From Solibacillus sp. FSL R7-0682 (GTDB lineage: Bacteria; Bacillota; Bacilli; Bacillales_A; Planococcaceae), in NCBI RefSeq assembly GCF_038005985.1, contig NZ_JBBOUI010000001.1, forward strand, positions 2,128,001-2,192,000: DNA of 64,000 nucleotides, in the 5' to 3' direction. Positions 6,814 to 13,215 of this stretch are shown one piece after another. Numbering within the stretch: position 1 is the first letter of the stretch; every line of letters begins with the position of its first letter. The position numbers and the translations under genes were made by a program. Below the pieces are notes generated by a model. That model saw nothing but the letters and a program-made list of their open reading frames with translations, was not told where the DNA came from and ran no database searches.

Positions 6814-8121
6814 ATGCTAGGTAACGGTACTCAATCCAATCCTTTTATAATTCAAACCGTTGATGATTTTGAGCGTTTAAGGGTGAATCGTACTGCTTAC
6901 TTTGAATTAGGTAACGATTTAGACTTTAATAATGCAAACATGTTGCCATTATCCTCTCCTACTGTTGGAGAACGTGGTGAATGGAAGTTTGATGGTAAAG
7001 GGTACACAATTAAGAATATTAATTTACAACAAGGTGCGTCAAATACAAGTATAGGTTTGTTTGGTTACTTATACATAGGTTCTAGTATTTCAAATTTAAA
7101 CATAGAAAATATCAATTTATATGTACAAGGTATTACCATCGTAAGTGGTGGATTATTTGCGGGTACAATTATAGGTAAAGTCGATAACGTCAAGATTACA
7201 GGTTCTATTACTGTTAATGATTGTACTATTGGTCGTATCGGTGGTTTATGTGGTCAATTAATCGCAACTCAAGAGCGCGGTAAAGTATCTAACCTAAACA
7301 CTGATATTGACATGGTATTTATTAATTCAACTAACTCTACTACACCAAATTTAGGTGGAGTATTCGCTCAATTAAATACAGATGCCAACAACACTAATGA
7401 CTTCATCCACGACATTGTATCTGTTAACTCTTATGAGAATAGAAATTCATTCAATTATATAGTAGGTACTATTTACGGTGCTACTACTAACAACAGTTAT
7501 ACATTCAAAAATGTATATGGTAATACATCTAAGTTTCCTAACCAATTCCAGAACAATGTTTCATTTGTAAATGATACTACTATTTTAAATCCCCTCACAT
7601 TAGATACTAACTATTGGACTCAATCCCCAAATAGTGTACCTCAACTTAAAGCATTTACACCTAAAGATTACAAAGAAGTATCTGTAGAAGTAGATGTAGC
7701 ATTTAAGCCTGTTATCGTTGCCTATAATGGCTTTAAGAATAAAACAGGTGTATTTAATCCTGTTGAGTTTAGAAACGTTTCTACGCTATCAGAAAAGGCT
7801 TATAACACTATACGTGATATTGAAGTTATTCCGTTCAACTTAGATGTAACAGTTTCAAAAGTGAATAACGTAAATGCAGAAGGTACTGTTATATTGGGTG
7901 ACATCCTAATAGATAAGCAAACAGAAAAAGACGTTTTAAGATTAATAGGATTAGATTTAAAGCGTTTAAATGTATCAGTGGAAGTATTATACCCTCAAAT
8001 TGAAAATGCGGTTATACACGCTTATGTGTACTCACAAGAGCATTGTACTAATTTAACAACTAAGACGTGTACAACAAGCATTACTACGCTTCAAAATAGA
8101 ACAACGTTAGGAGTTGAGTAA
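6814..8121 (+). CDS. Beta-helix (GLUG-like repeat) fibre or decoration protein
   Basis: 435 residues; ATG 6814 after AGGGGG. It opens with GTQSNPFIIQTVDDF, a common start of secreted and phage beta-helix proteins, then repeats of the GLUG type: GLFGYLYIGSSISNLNIENI, GGLFAGTIIGKVDNVKITG, GGLCGQL..GKVSNLN (about residues 85-180). The C-terminal third (about 280-435) is a different, beta-rich domain ending with three cysteines (EHCTNLTTKTCTT). Such proteins form receptor-binding spikes or head fibres. Finding one beside scaffold and capsid genes, without any tail gene, suggests a fibre fixed to the head or fed to helper tails. The next gene starts right after its stop, implying coupled translation. 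Confidence 0.65.
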   Translation: MLGNGTQSNPFIIQTVDDFERLRVNRTAYFELGNDLDFNNANMLPLSSPTVGERGEWKFDGKGYTIKNINLQQGASNTSIGLFGYLYIGSSISNLNIENINLYVQGITIVSGGLFAGTIIGKVDNVKITGSITVNDCTIGRIGGLCGQLIATQERGKVSNLNTDIDMVFINSTNSTTPNLGGVFAQLNTDANNTNDFIHDIVSVNSYENRNSFNYIVGTIYGATTNNSYTFKNVYGNTSKFPNQFQNNVSFVNDTTILNPLTLDTNYWTQSPNSVPQLKAFTPKDYKEVSVEVDVAFKPVIVAYNGFKNKTGVFNPVEFRNVSTLSEKAYNTIRDIEVIPFNLDVTVSKVNNVNAEGTVILGDILIDKQTEKDVLRLIGLDLKRLNVSVEVLYPQIENAVIHAYVYSQEHCTNLTTKTCTTSITTLQNRTTLGVE

Positions 8122-8382
8122 ATGTTTAGTGAAGATACTATTCGATTGGTCGTAGAGTTTCGTAACTTTAATGGTCAATCTGTCCAACCTAATGACGTTA
8201 AACTTAAGGTCTATGATACAGAACAAGTATTAATAGAGACTATTATTGATATACAAACTGATAATGGTCGGTATTATTACGATTACATCGCACCACAACA
8301 TGATTTTATATTCGAATTTAGCGGTGTAGTAGATAATAAACCAATTTTAGCAAGACAATTACAAAAGGTTAAATTTATTTAA
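8122..8382 (+). CDS. Small Ig-like phage structural protein
   Basis: 86 residues; the ATG abuts the previous TAA. The pattern RLVVEFRNFNGQSVQPNDVKLKVYD ... NGRYYYDYIAPQHDFIFEFSG matches the small macroglobulin/Ig-like beta-sandwich proteins encoded beside head genes in many phages. Probable capsid-surface or connector component. No catalytic features. Confidence is in the fold type rather than the exact role. Confidence 0.6.
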   Translation: MFSEDTIRLVVEFRNFNGQSVQPNDVKLKVYDTEQVLIETIIDIQTDNGRYYYDYIAPQHDFIFEFSGVVDNKPILARQLQKVKFI

Positions 8383-8403
8383 GAGAAGAAAGGGAATGAT
8401 TAA

Positions 8404-8826
8404 ATGGAAGAAACAAAAGTAGAATCAACAGTAGAAACAGTTATTGAGGATGTAGTATCTGATGAGGAAACAACAGAAGTAACTGACATTACTGACGATA
8501 CAACTAAGAAAATGGAAGAATTAGAAAAACAAGTTGCGGAACAAAATGTATTAATGGAAGAATTACAAAAGAAGGCAAAAGAAGCAGAAGAAACATCATT
8601 TAAGATGTTATTACAATCTGAAAATCTTACTGCTTTTGAAAAGTTGTTTACTGCTAAAGACAAACAGGAACAATTAGCAATTTTAAAACAAGGTATCAAT
8701 GAAGTATTAGTAGCACATTCATATGTTCCTACTGATAAAGCCCAACAAGATGCTTACTCAAAAGCAATCGAAACAGGTGACGTTAATACCGCTATTCGTA
8801 ACAAACTATCTAAATTATTTAAGTAA
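8404..8826 (+). CDS. Capsid scaffold-like protein
   Basis: 140 residues; strongly acidic start (about 1-40), a coiled coil (KKMEELEKQVAEQNVLMEELQKKAKEAEE, about 38-66) and a basic C-terminal end IRNKLSKLFK. Acidic coiled-coil proteins directly before the major capsid gene are typically internal scaffolds whose basic tail docks the shell. A terminator-like hairpin lies between it and the capsid gene. No protease gene is seen. The call rests on composition and position. Confidence 0.6.
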   Translation: MEETKVESTVETVIEDVVSDEETTEVTDITDDTTKKMEELEKQVAEQNVLMEELQKKAKEAEETSFKMLLQSENLTAFEKLFTAKDKQEQLAILKQGINEVLVAHSYVPTDKAQQDAYSKAIETGDVNTAIRNKLSKLFK

Positions 8827-8828
8827 TT

Positions 8829-8856
8829 AATCATCTACAAATGTAGGTGATTTTTT
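8829..8856 (+). terminator. Terminator/attenuator between scaffold and capsid genes
   Basis: AATCATCTAC (8829-8838) pairs with GTAGGTGATT (8843-8852, one G-U), loop AAAT, then TTTT. It would uncouple capsid from scaffold levels unless a promoter lies in the 47 bp that follow. Confidence 0.6.
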
Positions 8857-8902
8857 ATATATTAAAAACTAAAAAACATACAAAAAAGGTGGAAAACTTA
8901 TT

Positions 8903-9778
8903 ATGACACAAATTCAATCAACTACTTACTTCACTCCAGCGGAACAAGTTTCATTATCTCAAGAATTAGCAATTTTAGGTGTGCAATCTACTCCGTTAAC
9001 ATCTCTATTACTTTCTAAAGGTAATGTGGAAAAAGCAATGGCAGTAGTACATTCATGGAGAGAACAAACTTTAGATACTACAGATGATATTTCATTTACA
9101 GAAGGTTCTGAAACTACTGTATTCCAAGCGTCTGTACGTCGTGAATTAAACAACATGTTACAAATCTTTAAGAAAGCAGTTTCTATTTCTGGTACTGCTC
9201 AAGCAATGAAAATTGATGAATTCCCATCTGAAATTAAAAATCGTCTATTAGAATTAAAAATCAACTTAGAGAAAACTCTTATCAACGGTTTAAAAGACGA
9301 TGCATCTACTTCTGGTGTACGTAAAATGTCTGGTTTAATAGAATTCGCTGACGCTAACAATGCGGTAACAGGTCGTGTAAATGATGCGGGTCAATTACTA
9401 GTTTCTACGTTAGAAAAATTATGGAATAACAACTTAATTGATGGTGAGCAATATGTAATGGTTAATGCTCAAGCAAAACAAGCAATTGATGCTCAATTTG
9501 AATCTCAATACCGTTACATTGACAAAACTACTACTTTTGGTTTAGTTGTACGTGCTATCGAAACTAACTTCGGAATTGTTAACGTAGTATTATCTAAACA
9601 TGTACCAGTAGATAAAGCAGTAGTATTTAACATCGAATATTTAGACTTAGTTGCTTTACGTGAAGCAACATTCGAACCACTTGCTAAAACAGGTGACTCT
9701 ACTAAGGGTCAAGTTGTTGGTGAGTACTCTTTAAAAGTTGGTTCTCCAAAAGCAGTAGGCGTAATTACTTTCGCATAA
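8903..9778 (+). CDS. Major capsid protein (SU10/DUF5309-type, HK97-like fold)
   Basis: 291 residues; ATG 8903 after AAGGTGG. The segment with STPLTSLLLSKG, SWREQTLD, EGSET, RRELNNMLQIFKKAVSISGT and SGLIEFADANN follows the order seen in the SU10-type major capsid family (conserved 'WREE-LD', 'ARRELTN-IFKKAVSVSGT'). The C-terminal part has the usual receptor-like strand 'VPVDKAVVFNIEYLDLVALR' and a final YSLKVGSPKAVGVITFA. Its length is normal for the family, with no sign of truncation. Together with TerL and portal it means the element can form its own shell. It is the last gene before a terminator. Confidence 0.82.
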   Translation: MTQIQSTTYFTPAEQVSLSQELAILGVQSTPLTSLLLSKGNVEKAMAVVHSWREQTLDTTDDISFTEGSETTVFQASVRRELNNMLQIFKKAVSISGTAQAMKIDEFPSEIKNRLLELKINLEKTLINGLKDDASTSGVRKMSGLIEFADANNAVTGRVNDAGQLLVSTLEKLWNNNLIDGEQYVMVNAQAKQAIDAQFESQYRYIDKTTTFGLVVRAIETNFGIVNVVLSKHVPVDKAVVFNIEYLDLVALREATFEPLAKTGDSTKGQVVGEYSLKVGSPKAVGVITFA

Positions 9779-9791
9779 GGGATTGACAATT

Positions 9792-9816
9792 GAGGGGATT
9801 AATTTCCCCTCTTATA
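9792..9816 (+). terminator. Terminator after the capsid gene
   Basis: GAGGGGA (9792-9798) pairs with TCCCCTC (9805-9811), followed by TTATATT. Confidence 0.65.
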
Positions 9817-9837
9817 TTGTTATATGGGTAATATAAG

Positions 9838-10008
9838 GTGAATAAAACAGAACTATATTTAATGAGACGTACTAAAGGAATTACTTTAAAAGAACTATCG
9901 CAACATATGAATGTGTCAATTGCTTATATATCTTACTTTGAAAAAGGTAAACGTAACTTTGACTCAAATAAATTAACTAAATATTCAAACTATATCATTA
10001 AAAAATAA
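9838..10008 (+). CDS. Minimal Cro/C1-type HTH regulator
   Basis: 56 residues from GTG 9838; an upstream stop in frame excludes a longer form. RTKGITLKELSQHMNVSIAYISYFEKGKRNFDSNKLTKY is a complete HTH_3-type domain (turn at HMNVS, recognition helix IAYISYFEKGKR) with nothing else, like phage Cro proteins. It is the only recognisable DNA-binding regulator in the element, and so the best candidate for the palindromes at 5752, 5848, 5993, 6044, 16194 and 16582. The ribosome site is weak. It has no divergent partner gene, unlike PICI master switches. Confidence 0.65.
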   Translation: MNKTELYLMRRTKGITLKELSQHMNVSIAYISYFEKGKRNFDSNKLTKYSNYIIKK

Positions 10009-10050
10009 GAGAATAAGAAAGAGAGTGAGTGAATGATATTAAATTTAGTT

Positions 10051-10137
10051 TCCTATTTTCCATGACGTAATTACTAGTTAACGTAATTACAACTGACTAA
10101 TTTATTACGTAGTCTTTATTTATATGGAAAAGTAGGA
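10051..10137. other. Complex inverted/direct repeat block (candidate origin or RNA)
   Basis: TCCTATTTTCCAT (10051-10063) pairs with ATGGAAAAGTAGGA (10124-10137) with one bulge. Inside are two direct copies of ACGTAATTAC (10065, 10081; 16-bp period, each holding the palindrome GTAATTAC) and the hairpin GACTA/TAGTC (10095-10114). The shape suits a three-way RNA junction or an origin with iterons. Confidence 0.4.
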
Positions 10138-10151
10138 TAAGAGGTATACAC

Positions 10152-10189
10152 AAGGATTTAGGTAATTAGATTTATGTCTAATTATTATG
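10152..10189 (+). promoter_or_regulatory. Hairpin between ribosome site and start codon
   Basis: The purine block AAGGATTTAGG (10152-10162) is followed by TAATTAGA/TCTAATTA (10163-10184) and then TTATG. If folded, the hairpin removes 22 nt and sets the AGG about 4 nt from ATG. The linear spacing is otherwise too long. Confidence 0.4.
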
Positions 10190-11002
10190 ATTAAACAATT
10201 AAAAGATAAATTCCCATCATGGACTAAAGAAAAACAAGAAAGTTACTACTTAAGCGGTACAGATGATTTAGATAGTTTAGCAACTATGTCAATATTAAAT
10301 CAAGTATTCGGTTATGAACAAAACATGTATGTAACTAGAGATGGAATCTATATGCTTGATACGTCTATTAAAAACCATATTGGGGTGGATTTAGCGTGTT
10401 TAGGTGATAGATATACATATGATAACCATGTAACATTAAGAGATAATAAGAGTAAAAAGAATCCAAATAGCGCTAATATTAATAGTGTATTAGGTATTAC
10501 TTCCATTAATTATCATCAAAAATGTGCATTTTCAACGTTGTTACAGGTTATGTCATTGTATGATATTCCATTACCATCTACTGATGAGGGGAAAATGTTT
10601 TTACTATCAATTGATTCAAGTCATTACGGACATTATGACAGTAAATATCAAGGTATTCATAATAACTACATAAGACAACTAGGTTATGACGAATTGATTA
10701 ATATTATGAATAAATACACTAAAGAAGAAATATCAAGTATGCGTATGAATGAGTATTTAACGTTTAATAATGGTTATTTAACTTATGAAGAACCATACAA
10801 GTCACACGCTGAAAAGTTATTAGGATATGAATTAATTCTACCTACACAACAATTTAAACAAGTAGCCAAATTAGAAACTAATTATTCTGATTGTCCATTT
10901 CTAATTGGTGACGTTACACATGATAACATGATGTTTAGTTGTGCATTTACAGGACAATCAAAACTATCTTATACAAAATATAAACAAATCAGAGGAGAAT
11001 GA
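10187..11002 (+). CDS. Unknown protein with faint DHH-phosphoesterase-like motifs
   Basis: 271 residues. YYLSGTDDLDSLATMSIL near the start and GDRYTYDNHVTL about 75 residues later resemble DHH motif I (Asp-x-Asp with a following Ser/Leu) and the 'DHH/DNH' motif; LLSIDSSHYGHY (about residues 145) could be a further acidic motif. The resemblance is partial and I rate it as a hint only. No signal or membrane segment. The start lacks a normally placed ribosome site but has a hairpin that could bring one close. It precedes a 58-residue DUF5659-like gene by 3 bp, so the two are probably co-expressed. Possible roles: nucleotide phosphoesterase, helper-phage interference, or regulation. Confidence 0.5.
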   Translation: MIKQLKDKFPSWTKEKQESYYLSGTDDLDSLATMSILNQVFGYEQNMYVTRDGIYMLDTSIKNHIGVDLACLGDRYTYDNHVTLRDNKSKKNPNSANINSVLGITSINYHQKCAFSTLLQVMSLYDIPLPSTDEGKMFLLSIDSSHYGHYDSKYQGIHNNYIRQLGYDELINIMNKYTKEEISSMRMNEYLTFNNGYLTYEEPYKSHAEKLLGYELILPTQQFKQVAKLETNYSDCPFLIGDVTHDNMMFSCAFTGQSKLSYTKYKQIRGE

Positions 11003-11005
11003 TTT

Positions 11006-11182
11006 ATGAAATCAGATAATAAATTTTATTACGTGTATGACGTAAACTTAAGTAAGTACATTAAAAGTAACGGTATCAGTTACATTATTAAAGCACGTTC
11101 AATCATGGATAATCGTATTTTTACTATGTATGAGCGTACAGATGAATTAATGAATTTGATTAAAACATGGGGTAACTCATGA
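11006..11182 (+). CDS. DUF5659-like small phage protein
   Basis: 58 residues; ATG 11006 after AGAGGAGAA. The form 'KFYYVYDVNLSKYIKSNGISYIIKARSIMDNRIFTMYERTDELMNLIKTW' matches the small phage family in which a Tyr-rich start is followed by 'G-F/I-x-x-I-x-x-R-x-N-x-x-x-x-x-x-x-F-x-x-T-x-E-L'. Function of the family is unknown. Overlaps nothing; its stop is the last coding base before a 348-bp intergenic region. Confidence 0.55.
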   Translation: MKSDNKFYYVYDVNLSKYIKSNGISYIIKARSIMDNRIFTMYERTDELMNLIKTWGNS

Positions 11183-11220
11183 TAAATATAAAAGATAAAA
11201 AGATTAAGATATACTAACGC

Positions 11221-11236
11221 ACATACTAGCGTATGT
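11221..11236. repeat. Inverted repeat ACATAC-TAGC-GTATGT
   Basis: A 6-bp stem and 4-nt loop 38 bp after the DUF5659-like gene. It lacks a T-run, so a terminator role is doubtful. Confidence 0.3.
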
Positions 11237-11316
11237 TTGTTGCATCCTTATTTTTTACTAGCGTAAAAAAACGTATGGACATTGATATTTCTTTTTCCTT
11301 TTAAATCATATTCGAG

Positions 11317-11393
11317 ATTGGGGGAGTTTGAGGGGGATTATCTCAAAGGAACATAATTTTAATTATGTGACTAATCCCCTTCATAAACCCAAT
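11317..11393 (+). ncRNA. Nested hairpin (candidate RNA element)
   Basis: Outer stem ATTGGG/CCCAAT (11317-11322, 11388-11393), middle stem GGGGATTA/TAATCCCC (11333-11340, 11372-11379), inner palindrome ACATAATTTTAATTATGT (11351-11368). The G-rich strand stands out in this AT-rich DNA. Three coaxial tiers suggest a folded RNA or a cruciform site; it precedes the promoter at 11409. Confidence 0.4.
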
Positions 11394-11408
11394 TAGAGAA
11401 TATAATGA

Positions 11409-11437
11409 TTGACATTAGAAGGAAAATAAATTATAAT
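11409..11437 (+). promoter_or_regulatory. Full-consensus sigma-A promoter
   Basis: TTGACA (11409-11414), 17-bp spacer, TATAAT (11432-11437). The expected start (about 11444) falls inside the left arm of the 13-bp inverted repeat, so the promoter is likely controlled there. It drives the 409-residue unknown and perhaps the terminase-portal block if the terminator at 12765 is read through. Confidence 0.8.
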
Positions 11438-11504
11438 AAAATTTACCCTATATTCATATATATAATATGTTTTATATAATACATACAATTCTAGGGTAAA
11501 TTTT
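11438..11504. promoter_or_regulatory. 13-bp perfect inverted repeat over the transcription start
   Basis: AAAATTTACCCTA (11438-11450) and TAGGGTAAATTTT (11492-11504), 41 bp apart and directly after the -10 box. It could be a two-half-site operator bound by a looping dimer, or a 5'-UTR stem that presents the ribosome site AAAGGAGAG at 11516. Confidence 0.55.
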
Positions 11505-11530
11505 AAAACAATAAAAAAGGAGAGTTACTT

Positions 11531-12760
11531 ATGAGAGAAATAACGTTAAATGAAAAAGAACTAATCGAATTAACTGTAAAATACGGTTATAACGGTAAGG
11601 AACTAGAGAACAAGCACTTTATAGAAAAGGGTTATCTTAAGAAAAATGTAGGCTACGACTCATTCATGAAGAAAGTTAATAGTATTTGTGAGAGTGTAAC
11701 TAAGCAACGTAAAAAGAAAGGTGAATTACACCCTACTTATACATTAATTGGACTTAAGGACGTAGCCGATGAAATAAAGGATAATCGTAAATTTAATGGT
11801 ATAGATGATGCACACATTAAAATGAGTAAATATTTCTTCAATCAATTACTTAATGTAAATGAATCCAATCATACTTTTACTAAATGGGGTAGTCTTTGTA
11901 GTGGAGTACATACTTTTAATATTAATTACAATAATGTAAATGATTTATTTAGTAAGATGTATTTCGGGCAAGATACTCAATTTATTATGAATCACTTTAA
12001 ATCGTATATCAATAACCGTAACAAGTCTTACGCTAAAGTATCAATTAAACTATTAGAAAACGAAAATAAGATTAAAACTAAAGAAACTTATACATGTGAA
12101 ACGATTGATAATAAAATAATTAATTCAAATGTACATATTTATAATGATTTTAATTCTAAATTAAGGTCTATCGTAGAGAGTCATGGATACACTCTATTTA
12201 ATTACTCTTATTCTTTATCTGACAATAAACAATTAAGTAGTAGTATTGAGAAATTGAAGCAAACAATGGGTATAAATAAAATATGGAAGTCTATTTCAAT
12301 AGAAATAATTGACAATACACCATATAATATTGATTTTGATTTTAATGAATTGTATTGGTCTAAGACCATTGATAATGTAAAAGAGTTAAAAGGTAATAAA
12401 TTATTATCATTTTCTGATAAATTTAAAGTATTTAACTTCTTGAGCATGATTGATAACTTCTATTATTCTACACATAGTCTTAAATCGACTGTAAATGCTC
12501 TAAAACCGTCCATTAATGAAATACGCACTTTACTAGCAAAAAGAGAATCAAAAGGCTTTACGATGCCTATAGAGTGGAATACACTCAAATATGATTGGTT
12601 AGATGTAGAAGGAACAGTTAAATTAAATAATATCGAAGTAAAATATAGTAATGATTATGAAATTATAACTAAAGAATCAGAAAACTTTAAACCTAACTAT
12701 GAGTATGCAGATAAAAATGATGATGTAATTGTCATGGATGAATGTTTACCGTGGAGTTAA
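11531..12760 (+). CDS. Unknown 409-residue satellite protein
   Basis: ATG 11531 with AAGGAGAG 7 nt upstream and a perfect sigma-A promoter 94 bp before it. No motif, signal or membrane segment that I can name. The first 60 residues are basic and helical (KELIELTVKYGYNGKELENKHFIEKGYLKK, then KQRKKKGELHP) and could bind nucleic acid; the middle is Asn/Lys/Ser-rich, and the end is acidic (NDDVIVMDECLPWS). It has the strongest promoter in the element and sits next to repeat-rich DNA, so an initiator of element replication or a helper-response factor is a fair guess, but only a guess. Confidence 0.5.
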   Translation: MREITLNEKELIELTVKYGYNGKELENKHFIEKGYLKKNVGYDSFMKKVNSICESVTKQRKKKGELHPTYTLIGLKDVADEIKDNRKFNGIDDAHIKMSKYFFNQLLNVNESNHTFTKWGSLCSGVHTFNINYNNVNDLFSKMYFGQDTQFIMNHFKSYINNRNKSYAKVSIKLLENENKIKTKETYTCETIDNKIINSNVHIYNDFNSKLRSIVESHGYTLFNYSYSLSDNKQLSSSIEKLKQTMGINKIWKSISIEIIDNTPYNIDFDFNELYWSKTIDNVKELKGNKLLSFSDKFKVFNFLSMIDNFYYSTHSLKSTVNALKPSINEIRTLLAKRESKGFTMPIEWNTLKYDWLDVEGTVKLNNIEVKYSNDYEIITKESENFKPNYEYADKNDDVIVMDECLPWS

Positions 12761-12764
12761 TTAA

Positions 12765-12791
12765 GGGAGTCAGATAATTGACTCTCTTTTT
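12765..12791 (+). terminator. Terminator before the packaging genes
   Basis: GGGAGTCA (12765-12772) pairs with TGACTCTC (12779-12786), then TTTTTA. Confidence 0.7.
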
Positions 12792-12822
12792 ATTATGAGA
12801 AAAATAAGGAGACGATTAAAAT

Positions 12823-13215
12823 ATGAGTATTTATGAAGCATTGAATAATGTGTCATGGAAGAAGAAGGAGTATTTTCTATGGAAACATGACTTATTTGTG
12901 TTTAAAGATAAACCTAGTGAGGAGGAATTGTGTAAAAAGATAAATTCTAAATCATTATCACATATGGTTAAATGGGAAAAGAGCGCTGAATATTTGTCGC
13001 TAGTTAACGTATACATTGAATCTCAATCTGGTAAGGATTTAGAGGATATTTATGCAATTGTGAAAGAAAAAGCATTAACAGGTGATGAAAAGTCTATTAA
13101 GTTGCTTATGGATATTCAAAAGCAGTCTAGGGAATTTAATAAAAGTGTTATTTTATCACAAAAAAACAACGAAAAAGAGCAAGAAAAAGATAAATATAGT
13201 GAGTTAGAATTGTAA
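12823..13215 (+). CDS. terS: Terminase small subunit
   Basis: 130 residues; AAGGAG upstream of ATG 12823. All-helical, with an N-terminal region fit for DNA binding (SWKKKEYFLWKHDLFVF), a central oligomerisation-type helix pair (VYIESQSGKDLEDIYAIVKEKALTGDEKSIKLLMDIQKQ, where 'ALTGDEKSIKLLMD' is a common TerS signature) and a charged tail (KNNEKEQEKDKYSELEL) of the kind that contacts TerL. Its stop overlaps the TerL start (TAATG). It would recognise the element's packaging site and so decide that the element rather than the helper genome is packed. Confidence 0.75.
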   Translation: MSIYEALNNVSWKKKEYFLWKHDLFVFKDKPSEEELCKKINSKSLSHMVKWEKSAEYLSLVNVYIESQSGKDLEDIYAIVKEKALTGDEKSIKLLMDIQKQSREFNKSVILSQKNNEKEQEKDKYSELEL

